Position numbers and translations under genes: made by a program | NCBI GenBank assembly: GCA_015062715.1 | Contig: SUUD01000011.1 | Span: forward strand, 1-20,049 | Origin: Olsenella sp. | Lineage (GTDB): Bacteria; Actinomycetota; Coriobacteriia; Coriobacteriales; Atopobiaceae | Length of the DNA stretch: 20,049 nucleotides | Direction: 5' to 3' | Part shown: positions 6,272 to 13,433 of the stretch, piece by piece | Layout: every line of letters starts with the position of its first letter | Numbering within the stretch: the first letter of the stretch is position 1 | The notes under the pieces: model-generated | Seen by the model: the letters and a program-made list of their open reading frames with translations, nothing else | Told to the model about the DNA's origin: nothing | Databases searched by the model: none

Positions 6272-6994
6272 ATGGCAAAGATTGACTACAAGTCGCCCAT
6301 CTACCTGCAGCTCCGCGAGGTCGTCCGCAACAAGATCGAGGAGGGCGAGTACGCGCCGGGCACGGCGATCCCCTCCGAGAACGAGCTGTCCGAGATGTAT
6401 GGCGTCAACCGACTCACCGTTCGCAACGCCGTCGACGCCCTCGTGAACGAGGGCCTGCTCAAGCGCATCCAGGGCAAGGGCGCCTTTGTGGTGGGTGACC
6501 GCATGGAGCGCGACCTCGACTCGCTGTCGGGCTTCCGCCAGACCATCCACGAGCGCGACGCCGAGCCGGGAACCAAGATCCTGGCCAAGACGCGCCGCAA
6601 GGCCGGCCGCAAGTACGCGCGCATCTTCGGCATAGACGAGGACGAGGACATCTTCTACATCAGGCGCCTCAACTCCGCCAACGGGGAGCCCATCTCCATC
6701 GAGCACACCTTCGTCCCCACCTCCAAGGTCCCCAAGCTCGACGGCATCGACCTGGGCGTCTTTAGCCTCTACGAAGTCTATGGCTTCTACGGGGTGAGCC
6801 CGGTCAGGGCATGGCAGACCCTCGACCTCGTGTCGCTCGAGGCGCGCGACGCACGCATGCTCGACATCGACCCGGGGCAGGCGGTGCTTCTGTTCACCTG
6901 CTACACCTACGACAAGGACGACGACGTGATTGAGTTCACGCGTTCCTACACGCGTGGCGACAAGTGCAGCTTCACCGTTCGCAACAGGAGCTAG
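6272..6994 (+). CDS. GntR/HutC-type transcriptional regulator 2
   Basis: A 240-residue GntR regulator with a UTRA domain. The wHTH covers residues 8-75 (PIYLQLREVV, IPSENELSEMYGVNRLTVRN, wing GKGAFVV), and the UTRA domain about 90-238 (YIRRLNSANGEPISIEHTF, ending FTRSYTRGDKCSF). The ATG at 6272 has AAGGTGA 6 nt upstream; an overlapping GTG at 6263 is possible. Only 5 bp separate it from regulator 1, so they form one transcript, and an FGGY kinase follows 53 bp later. It may control that kinase or one of the frl operons. Confidence 0.87.
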   Translation: MAKIDYKSPIYLQLREVVRNKIEEGEYAPGTAIPSENELSEMYGVNRLTVRNAVDALVNEGLLKRIQGKGAFVVGDRMERDLDSLSGFRQTIHERDAEPGTKILAKTRRKAGRKYARIFGIDEDEDIFYIRRLNSANGEPISIEHTFVPTSKVPKLDGIDLGVFSLYEVYGFYGVSPVRAWQTLDLVSLEARDARMLDIDPGQAVLLFTCYTYDKDDDVIEFTRSYTRGDKCSFTVRNRS

Positions 6995-7047
6995 CGCTCG
7001 CGCGCGGCTCGCGTGCCCGCATGGGCGCGGGGAAGGAGACCAACAGC

Positions 7048-8565
7048 ATGGCAGCGTACTTCATGGGAATCGACACCGGCACCTCCGAGACCAAGGGCGT
7101 CCTCATCGACGCCGACGCCAACATCGTGGCCCAGGCCTTCGCGACCCACGAGGCCATGAACCCGTTCCCCAACGCCTTCGAGTATGACGCCGAGAAGGAC
7201 TGGTGGGGCGACTTCTGCAAGGTCTCCCGCGAGCTCATCGCCACAAGCGGCGTCGACCCGCATGACATCAAGGCCGTGACCACGAGCGCCCTCGGCCTGT
7301 GCTGCGTCGCCGTCGACGAGAGGTGCGTGCCCACGCGCTACGCCATCTCGTATGGCATCGACGGCCGCGCCGAGAAGCAGATGCGCGACCTCGAGGAGGA
7401 GTGGGGCCAGGAGTTCATCGACCGCGTCTTCGGCCGCCCGCTCTGCTCGTCTGACGTGCCGCCCAAGATTCGCTGGATCCAGGAGATGGACCCCGAGGCC
7501 TACGCCCGCACGGCCAAGTTCATCAACAGCTCGACCTACATCACCGCCAAGCTCACGGGCGAGTACTGGATCGACACCTTCCTGGGCATGGCCGGCGGCT
7601 TCAAGCCCCTCTACGGCGAGGACGGCAACCCCACCGAGGAGACCTGCAAGGGCATCTGCCGTCCCGACCAGCTGGCCCGCATCGCCGAGGAGACCGACGT
7701 CATTGGCTACGTGACGGCCCAGGCCGCCGCCGAGACAGGCCTCGCCGAGGGCACGCCCGTCACGCCCGGAGGCGACGACTCCGCCTGCGAGGCCATCTCC
7801 TGCGGCATTGGCAAGCAGGGCGACCTCATGCTCCAGTTTGGGTCGACCATTTACATGTTCCTGCTGACCGACCACCTGGTCATGGACCCGCGCGTCTGGC
7901 ACGAGGAGTTCATCATCCCCGGCACCTGCGACGTCTCCGGCGCCACCAACACCGCCGGCAGCATGACCAAGTGGCTGCGCGACACCATGTTCCAGGACCT
8001 CGTCGCCGCCGAGGAGGCCGGTGGCGAGAACGCCTACTCCGCGATGGCGAGGCTTGCAGCCGAGGTGCCCGTGGGCTCCAACGGCCTTGTCTGCCTGCCC
8101 TACTTCGCCGGCGAGCGCACGCCCATCGACGACCCCAACGCCCGCGGCGCCTTCATCGGCCTCACCATCGGCCACACGCGCGAGGACATGCTGCGCGCCG
8201 GCCTGGAGGGCGTGGCCTACTCCATCAACCAGCACTTCCGCATCTTCGAGGAGGACGGCGTGCCCATCGGGCGCGTGCTGGTCGCCGGCGGTGGCACCAA
8301 GAACGAGGCCTGGATGCAGATCGTGGCCGACGTTACCGGCAAGACGCTCCTCGTGCCCGAGGTCACCATCGGCGCCTCCTACGGCGATGCCATGATGGCC
8401 GCCATCGCCGCGGGCTACTGGAAGGACTTCGACGAGCTCGCGTCCAAGGTCAAGATCGCCAAGACCTACGAGCCCAACGCCGAGAACCACGAGGCCTACA
8501 AGAAGTACCAGGCCATCTTCGACGAGCTCTACCCAGCGACCAAGGAGCTCGTGCACAGGCTGTAA
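7048..8565 (+). CDS. FGGY-family carbohydrate kinase
   Basis: A 505-residue protein of usual length for xylulokinase/gluconokinase relatives. The phosphate-binding start GIDTGTSETKG is at residues 7-17, a sugar-contacting DGR at 105-107, the catalytic Asp region GGDDSACEA at 241-249 (D243 by alignment to the xylulokinase motif), and the C-terminal ATPase motif VAGGGTKNEAW in the second domain. It phosphorylates a sugar or polyol, but the sequence does not tell me which. The ATG at 7048 has AAGGAG 9 nt upstream; a longer in-frame extension reads as non-coding. It lies downstream of two GntR genes and 53 bp after the second, likely in their operon. It does not belong to the known frl pathway, so a parallel sugar route is likely. 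Confidence 0.87.
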   Translation: MAAYFMGIDTGTSETKGVLIDADANIVAQAFATHEAMNPFPNAFEYDAEKDWWGDFCKVSRELIATSGVDPHDIKAVTTSALGLCCVAVDERCVPTRYAISYGIDGRAEKQMRDLEEEWGQEFIDRVFGRPLCSSDVPPKIRWIQEMDPEAYARTAKFINSSTYITAKLTGEYWIDTFLGMAGGFKPLYGEDGNPTEETCKGICRPDQLARIAEETDVIGYVTAQAAAETGLAEGTPVTPGGDDSACEAISCGIGKQGDLMLQFGSTIYMFLLTDHLVMDPRVWHEEFIIPGTCDVSGATNTAGSMTKWLRDTMFQDLVAAEEAGGENAYSAMARLAAEVPVGSNGLVCLPYFAGERTPIDDPNARGAFIGLTIGHTREDMLRAGLEGVAYSINQHFRIFEEDGVPIGRVLVAGGGTKNEAWMQIVADVTGKTLLVPEVTIGASYGDAMMAAIAAGYWKDFDELASKVKIAKTYEPNAENHEAYKKYQAIFDELYPATKELVHRL

Positions 8566-8571
8566 GTCTCC

Positions 8572-8660
8572 GGGGTTGTGGCAAAGCACGAGGCTCCGCG
8601 CTCGCTGCGCTCGCTCACGGGCTAAGCCCGTGAGTCGCCTCTTAGCTTTGCCACAACCCC
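8572..8660. repeat. Intergenic inverted repeat with 16-bp perfect arms and nested hairpin
   Basis: Arms 8572-8587 and 8645-8660 are exact reverse complements. Inside, a second palindrome CTCACGGG / CCCGTGAG forms a nested hairpin, and the 20-mer at 8598-8617 is the exact reverse complement of the core of the repeat at 5309-5402. It begins 6 bp after the FGGY kinase stop, a natural terminator position. The outer arms of the two repeats are unrelated, which argues for a shared mobile core. Confidence 0.65.
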
Positions 8661-8755
8661 AAACCGCATCGTCTGGCCATCTTGACGAGGGGCTCGGCAA
8701 TGATGGCCTGGCTTGTGGGCCTCGTGACGTTCTCTACGACCAATGGGGGGCTGTG

Positions 8756-9547
8756 ATGTTTACTGGGTCGATTTGGTCTGACAGCATGAGGATGACCACG
8801 CGCGTCAACGTGATCCTGCCCGATCTCTCGGGTGACTGCGATCCCCTGCAGACCGACGAGCTCTACGTCATGTACCTCCTGCACGGCCTCTCGGCCAACG
8901 CCGACGAGTGGCCGCGCTTCACCAACATCGAGTACCTGGCCAAGAAGTACAACGTCGCCTTCGTCATGCCCGAGGTCGACCGCAGCTTCTACACCGACAT
9001 GGCCGGAGGCATCCCGTACTTCAGGTACGTGTCGCAGGACCTCCCGGCCTTCGTGAACGAGTGGTTCCGCCTGCCGTGCGACCGCGAGCACACCCTCGTC
9101 GCCGGCGAGAGCATGGGCGGCTACGGCGCCTGCAAGGTGGGCCTCACCTTCCCCGAGCGCTTTGGCGGCATCGCCACGCTCTCTGGCGCGCTCGACATCG
9201 GCGACTTCGGCCGCATGTGCGCGGACGGGACCTTCCCCGACATGCCCAGGCGTGAGTTCGACCTCATGTACGGTGGGGGAGAGGTCCCGCCCGAGGACGA
9301 CGTGTTCGCGCTGCTCGAGAAGGCGACCGCGCGTCCCGACCGGCCGCGCCTGTGCCAGTTCTGCGGCAAGCAGGACTTCCTGCTCGAGACCAACCGCCGC
9401 TTCGACGCGCGTGCGACCGAGCTTGGTTACGACCACCTCTACCTGGAGTGGGAGGGCGACCACGAGTGGCGCTTCTGGCAGGTGGCCATCCAGCGCGCCC
9501 TCCAGTGGTTCCTCGGCTTCGACATGGAGTCGACGCCCATCTGGTAG
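8756..9547 (+). CDS. Esterase, tributyrin esterase / esterase D-like
   Basis: A 263-residue alpha/beta-hydrolase of the putative-esterase (esterase D / EstA) group. The oxyanion motif HGLSANADEW is at 43-52, nucleophile elbow GESMGGYGA at 117-125 (Ser119), Asp207 in CGKQDF and His236 in GDHEW complete the triad. No signal peptide or membrane segment, so cytosolic. The ATG at 8756 follows a G-rich run and matches the usual family start; the upstream in-frame extension runs through the 8572-8660 repeat and is not credible. Such enzymes hydrolyse short-chain acyl esters or S-formylglutathione; here de-acylation of an imported sugar conjugate is possible but unproven. Flanked by palindromes, it seems to be its own unit. 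Confidence 0.85.
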   Translation: MFTGSIWSDSMRMTTRVNVILPDLSGDCDPLQTDELYVMYLLHGLSANADEWPRFTNIEYLAKKYNVAFVMPEVDRSFYTDMAGGIPYFRYVSQDLPAFVNEWFRLPCDREHTLVAGESMGGYGACKVGLTFPERFGGIATLSGALDIGDFGRMCADGTFPDMPRREFDLMYGGGEVPPEDDVFALLEKATARPDRPRLCQFCGKQDFLLETNRRFDARATELGYDHLYLEWEGDHEWRFWQVAIQRALQWFLGFDMESTPIW

Positions 9548-9570
9548 CGATACGGACGTGGCGCCCCTCA

Positions 9571-9625
9571 GCTGTCCCAGAGACGCCCAACGGCGGTATC
9601 CGCCGTTGGGCGTCTCTGGGACAGC
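9571..9625. repeat. Perfect 26-bp stem hairpin after the esterase gene
   Basis: Arms 9571-9596 and 9600-9625 are exact reverse complements with a 3-nt loop. The left arm and its first flanking bases (CTCAGCTGTCCCAGAGACGCC) match the arm of the big repeat at 19756-19880 with 3 differences in 21, so the two are family members. It lies 23 bp past the esterase stop and probably ends that transcript, though no T tract follows. Confidence 0.7.
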
Positions 9626-9639
9626 CTCCCGGCAGTCTC

Positions 9640-9787
9640 GCCGCTGACAGGTGCCAAGGTTTCATATGCGTAACTAATCAAAAATGTCATTGACAAAGAC
9701 GTTTCATAACATCATCTTTGTAATATGACGTCATATTACGTAGTGCGATGACGTCCCACGGTACAGTCCGACAGCAAGGAGATGGTT
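9640..9787 (+). promoter_or_regulatory. AT-rich frlB-opp promoter with 20-bp palindromic operator
   Basis: An unusually AT-rich stretch precedes frlB. TTGACA at 9690-9695 is a perfect -35; the -10 is unclear (candidates TCATCT at 9712 or TAATAT at 9721). The perfect palindrome GTAATATGACGTCATATTAC fills 9720-9739, and a further ATGACGTC occurs at 9748-9755. A palindrome with GT and AC ends fits a GntR-type dimer, and its position would block the promoter or the early transcript. The AAGGAG at 9776-9781 is the frlB ribosome binding site. Confidence 0.6.
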
Positions 9788-10780
9788 ATGAAACAAGAGC
9801 ACGTCGACCAGATCGCAGCCGCCGTCGCGGCGGTTCGCGAGCGTAAGGAGAACGGCGGCATCGACAACTTCTACTTTGTCGCCTGCGGTGGTTCCCAGGC
9901 GTCCATGATGCCCATCCAGTACATGTTCGACCGTGAGATCTGCATCCCGTCCGCCATCTACAACTCCAACGAGTTCAACTATGGCACGCCCAAGGCCTTC
10001 GGCGAGCGCTCCGTCGTCGTCACCATCTCCCACTCGGGAACTACCCCGGAGACCGTCGCGGCCGCCCAGAAGGCGACTGACGCCGGCGCCGTCTCCATCT
10101 GCCTCACCAACGTGGAGGACTCCCCGCTGTGGCAGGCCGCGGCCAACCCCATCCACTATGACCACGGCAAGGACGCCGAGGAGTCCGACAAGTCGGGCAC
10201 CGTCCTGCTCAAGCTGGCCTTCTCTATCCTTGCGGTCGTCGACGAGGCCGCCGCTGAGCGGTGGGAGGGCGCCGTCGCCGCCCTCGACGGCATCAAGGAC
10301 ATGAAGGCCGCCGCCGTCGAGGCCTATCGCGAGCGCGTCGAGGCCTGGGCCACCGCGAACAAGCGCGCCGAGGTCATCTACACCATGGGCTCCGGCGTCA
10401 ACTACGGCGAGGCCTACTCGCTGGCCATCTGCCTCTTCATGGAGATGCAGTGGATCAACTCCAGCAGCATCCACTCCGGCGAGTACTTCCACGGCCCGTT
10501 CGAGATCACCGACTTCGACGTGCCCTTTGTCATGTTCATGTCCTGTGGCGCCACCCGCTTCCTGGACGAGCGCGCCCTGGCCTTCGCGCAGAAGTTCTCC
10601 GACGACGTCCTGGTCATCGACGAGGCCGACTTCGACTTCTGCGGCGCCGACGAGTCGGTCCGCGAGTACCTCGCCCCCGAGGTCCTGGGCGCCGTGGTCC
10701 GCACCATGGTCGACAAGCTCGCGCACGATCGCGGCCACGACCTGGGCGTCCGCCGCTACATGTGGCAGATGGAGTACTAG
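9788..10780 (+). CDS. frlB: Fructosamine (fructoselysine) 6-phosphate deglycase, SIS domain
   Basis: A 330-residue protein with two SIS domains, the length of FrlB. Phosphate-binding motifs are CGGSQAS (33-39) and SHSGTTPET (81-89). E219 and H235 are 16 residues apart, exactly as the catalytic Glu/His pair of GlmS (E488/H504) and FraB (E214/H230); H235 lies in SGEYFHGPFEI. The tail RRYMWQMEY resembles the RRYYGGLVEY of E. coli FrlB. The enzyme would split fructosamine 6-phosphates into glucose 6-phosphate and the free amino acid. The ATG at 9788 is 6 nt after AAGGAG; the ATG at 9782 abuts it and is rejected. It is the only deglycase here, serving three FrlD-like kinases, and the first gene of the operon with the opp transporter. 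FraB- or GfrF-like specificity is possible. Confidence 0.88.
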   Translation: MKQEHVDQIAAAVAAVRERKENGGIDNFYFVACGGSQASMMPIQYMFDREICIPSAIYNSNEFNYGTPKAFGERSVVVTISHSGTTPETVAAAQKATDAGAVSICLTNVEDSPLWQAAANPIHYDHGKDAEESDKSGTVLLKLAFSILAVVDEAAAERWEGAVAALDGIKDMKAAAVEAYRERVEAWATANKRAEVIYTMGSGVNYGEAYSLAICLFMEMQWINSSSIHSGEYFHGPFEITDFDVPFVMFMSCGATRFLDERALAFAQKFSDDVLVIDEADFDFCGADESVREYLAPEVLGAVVRTMVDKLAHDRGHDLGVRRYMWQMEY

Positions 10781-10781
10781 T

Positions 10782-10819
10782 CCCCCTTCCCGTTGACGAC
10801 TCGGACCCCAGAAAGGGGG
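10782..10819 (+). promoter_or_regulatory. Stem that can hide the ribosome binding site of the third kinase
   Basis: CCCCCTT at 10782-10788, just after the frlB stop, pairs perfectly with AAGGGGG at 10813-10819, which is the apparent Shine-Dalgarno of the next gene. The loop is 24 nt. Ribosomes finishing frlB could open it, linking translation of the two genes. Pairing is seen; the effect is inferred. Confidence 0.35.
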
Positions 10820-10830
10820 TTGTGCCAGCA

Positions 10831-11643
10831 ATGAGGCTCGTTTCCCTTGGTGACAACGTCTGCGACTGCTATCTCGACGAGGGGACCTTCTATCCGGGCG
10901 GACAGGCCGTGAACGTCGCGGTCGACGCAAGGAGGTCCGGTGCTGAGCGCAGTGCCTACCTGGGAGTCCTTGGCGATGACGACCGCGCCACCTACCTTCG
11001 CGCCTGTCTCGCCAAGGAGGGAGTCGAGCTCGACCGGGCCCGTTGCGCCCACGGAGCGACCGCCTCTCCCGGGGTCCGTCTCGTCAACGGTGACCGCCAG
11101 TTCTTTGCGGGGGCCCGCGACACGGTCGCGCACCTGCTGGGGCTGCGCATCGCCCGCGAGGACCTGGAGTACCTCTCCGAGTTCGACGTGTGCCACACCA
11201 CCAACGAGGCCGGCATCGATCACGAGCTGGCCCGCATCCACCAGGCAGTGACCGTCTCCTACGACTTCTCGGTCTACTTCGACGACGAGGTCCTGGAGCG
11301 GGTCTGCCCCAACGTCGACATCGCGTTCTTCTCGGCGGCGGAGATGCCCGCCACCGGGATCGGCGCCCTGATCGAGAAGGCCCATGCCCACGGCTGCAAG
11401 GTCGTCGTGGTGACCAGGGGAGAGGAGGGGAGCGTGTGCTCGGATGGGACCACCGTCCATGAGCAGGGCATCTGCCCCGTCGACGCCATCGACACGATGG
11501 GCGCCGGGGACAGCTTTGCGGCAGCGTTCCTCGTCCGCTACCTCGACACCCACGACGTCCCCCAGTCGATGGCGTTTGCCGCCGAACGTGCCGCGCAGAC
11601 CTGCACGCTGCGAGGCGCCTTTGGGTACGGCAGGGCCATCTAG
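10831..11643 (+). CDS. FrlD-like PfkB sugar kinase, paralogue 3
   Basis: A 270-residue PfkB-family kinase with the FrlD-type start SLGDNVCDCY, sugar motif YPGGQAVNVAV at 21-31 (Asn28 kept), VTRGEEGS near 194-201, and DTMGAGDSFAAAF at 221-233 (catalytic D227). The middle block that in FrlD reads NRVFGDYIEGV is altered (GDRQFFAGARDTV), pointing to another amine part of the substrate. It follows frlB by 50 bp and precedes the opp genes, as frlD sits with frlB in other bacteria, so it most likely makes the FrlB substrate from what Opp brings in. The ATG at 10831 has AAGGGGG 11 nt away; GTG at 10822 is an alternative. Confidence 0.82.
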   Translation: MRLVSLGDNVCDCYLDEGTFYPGGQAVNVAVDARRSGAERSAYLGVLGDDDRATYLRACLAKEGVELDRARCAHGATASPGVRLVNGDRQFFAGARDTVAHLLGLRIAREDLEYLSEFDVCHTTNEAGIDHELARIHQAVTVSYDFSVYFDDEVLERVCPNVDIAFFSAAEMPATGIGALIEKAHAHGCKVVVVTRGEEGSVCSDGTTVHEQGICPVDAIDTMGAGDSFAAAFLVRYLDTHDVPQSMAFAAERAAQTCTLRGAFGYGRAI

Positions 11644-11709
11644 GCACGTCAGCACGGCACGTAAGGCAAGTTCTGCAACAGGCAAAGCAAGAAAAGAAGG
11701 GGAGAAAGC

Positions 11710-13404
11710 ATGAACATCAAGTTTGTCGACACCATGTCCCGTCGCAACTTCGTCAAGGTTGCGGGCGCCACCGGCCTTGCCGCCACGCTCGCCGCCTGTG
11801 GTGGCTCCGAGGAGCCCGCCGCCGAGGGCGACGCTGCCGAGGAGGGTGCCGAGGGGGGCGCCGAGGCTCCTGCGGAGGGCGTCACCTACACCATCGGCAT
11901 CCCGACCGCCCCGGCGTCACTCGACCCCATCGTGGCCGGTGACGGCGTCTCCATGCAGATCATCTCGAACTGCATCGAGGGCCTGTTCGTCAAGGACGAC
12001 AACGCCCAGATCCAGCCCGGCATGTGCGAGAGCTACGAGGTCGACGACGAGAACGTCACCTGGACCTTCCACCTGCGTGACCAGAACTGGTCCAACGGCG
12101 ACCCCGTGACCTCGCACGACTTCCTGTACGCCTGGCAGCGCAGCGCCCTCGGCGACAACGGCGGCGTTGACTTCCAGTACCAGCTGTCCCTGTGCTCCTT
12201 CACCAACGTCGACGCGGTCATCGCCGGCGAGATGGACGTGAGCGAGCTTGGCGTCGAGTGCCCCGACGACAAGACCATCATCTGCCACCTCGACCACCCC
12301 GTCGCGTTCCTCCTCGACCTCCTCGCGTTCACCCCGTTCGCGCCCATCCAGCAGAAGTACCGCGAGGAGAAGGGCGACCAGTTCGCGCTCTCCGCTGACG
12401 ACCTGCTCTACAACGGCGCCTACATCCTCTCCGAGTGGGACACCGCCGGCAGCCAGATTGTCATGACCAAGAACCCGGACTACTGGGATGCCGCCAACGT
12501 GCAGATCGACACGGTGATCGAGCAGGTCATCACCGACACCCAGCAGGCCATCATGAACTACCAGTCCGGTACCGTCGACTACATCGAGCTCACCGGCGAC
12601 CTCGTGCAGCAGTACGAGGGCGAGGAGGGCTTCAAGGCCAACCCCGGCATCTGGGTGTACTACCTCATGATGAACACCGAGAGGCCCGGCATGGACACCA
12701 CCGACTTCCAGAAGGCCATCGCCTACGGCATCGACCGCCCGGACATCTGCGACAACATCCTCAAGGACGGCTCCACCCCCGCCTACCAGCTCACCATGGT
12801 CGGCCTGGCCACCAACGAGGCCGGCGAGGACTTCGCCACCGTCTCCGACCAGTACTACGAGTTCGACGAGGCCACCGCGAAGGACTACTGGGCCAAGGCC
12901 ATCACCGAGACCGACGCCCGCTCCTTCACCATCCTCTATGACGAGGAGAAGGAGTTCGCCAAGACTACCTGCTCCTACATCAAGGACAAGCTCGAGAAGA
13001 TGCTCGAGGGCCTGACCATCAACCTGGAGTCCACGCCCAAGAAGAACCGCATCGACCGTGAGGGCCAGGGCGACTTCGACGTCATCTTCCATGGCTGGGG
13101 CCCCGACTACGCCGACCCGACCGCGATTCTGGCCATGTACAACTCCAACGACCCCTCCAACTACAGCCGTTGGGCCAACGAGGAGTTCGACAACCTCTAC
13201 CGCGAGGCCAACACCACGCTTGCCGGCGACGCTGACGCCCGCTGGGACAACCTGCTGAGGTGCAACTCGATCGCGACCGACCTCTCTGGCTGCATCCCCC
13301 TGTACCAGTCTGGTGCTGCCACCATCACCCGTCCCGGCGTGGAGGGCATGACCGCCCACCTCACCGGTGTCGGCTGCTACCTCAAGTTCGTCACCAAGGC
13401 CTAG
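11710..13404 (+). CDS. oppA: Oligopeptide ABC transporter, substrate-binding lipoprotein
   Basis: A 564-residue extracellular solute-binding protein family 5 member. The N-terminus carries a twin-arginine motif SRRNFVK (residues 10-16), a short hydrophobic stretch and a lipobox LAAC with Cys30, so it is predicted to be a Tat-exported, lipid-anchored protein. An acidic Ala/Glu/Gly linker (31-55) leads to the binding domain (YTIGIPTAPASLDPIVAGDG, family-typical; WTFHLRDQNWSNGDPVT). It captures peptides outside the membrane for OppBCDF. ATG at 11710 follows AGGGGAG; an ATG at 11734 would still keep the Tat motif. Its place between frlB/kinase and the dipeptidase suggests glycated peptides or amino acids as cargo. 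Confidence 0.88.
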   Translation: MNIKFVDTMSRRNFVKVAGATGLAATLAACGGSEEPAAEGDAAEEGAEGGAEAPAEGVTYTIGIPTAPASLDPIVAGDGVSMQIISNCIEGLFVKDDNAQIQPGMCESYEVDDENVTWTFHLRDQNWSNGDPVTSHDFLYAWQRSALGDNGGVDFQYQLSLCSFTNVDAVIAGEMDVSELGVECPDDKTIICHLDHPVAFLLDLLAFTPFAPIQQKYREEKGDQFALSADDLLYNGAYILSEWDTAGSQIVMTKNPDYWDAANVQIDTVIEQVITDTQQAIMNYQSGTVDYIELTGDLVQQYEGEEGFKANPGIWVYYLMMNTERPGMDTTDFQKAIAYGIDRPDICDNILKDGSTPAYQLTMVGLATNEAGEDFATVSDQYYEFDEATAKDYWAKAITETDARSFTILYDEEKEFAKTTCSYIKDKLEKMLEGLTINLESTPKKNRIDREGQGDFDVIFHGWGPDYADPTAILAMYNSNDPSNYSRWANEEFDNLYREANTTLAGDADARWDNLLRCNSIATDLSGCIPLYQSGAATITRPGVEGMTAHLTGVGCYLKFVTKA

Positions 13405-13433
13405 CACCGCGCTGACCGACCAGGAGGCCGACC

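Noticed and set aside
11917..13407. Long antisense ORF opposite oppA (and similar ones opposite the FGGY kinase, oppD and the dipeptidase)
   Set aside because: Val/Asp/Leu/Gly-rich translations mirror the real gene on the other strand, as expected from GC3 codon bias; the sense genes have clear family motifs and ribosome binding sites.
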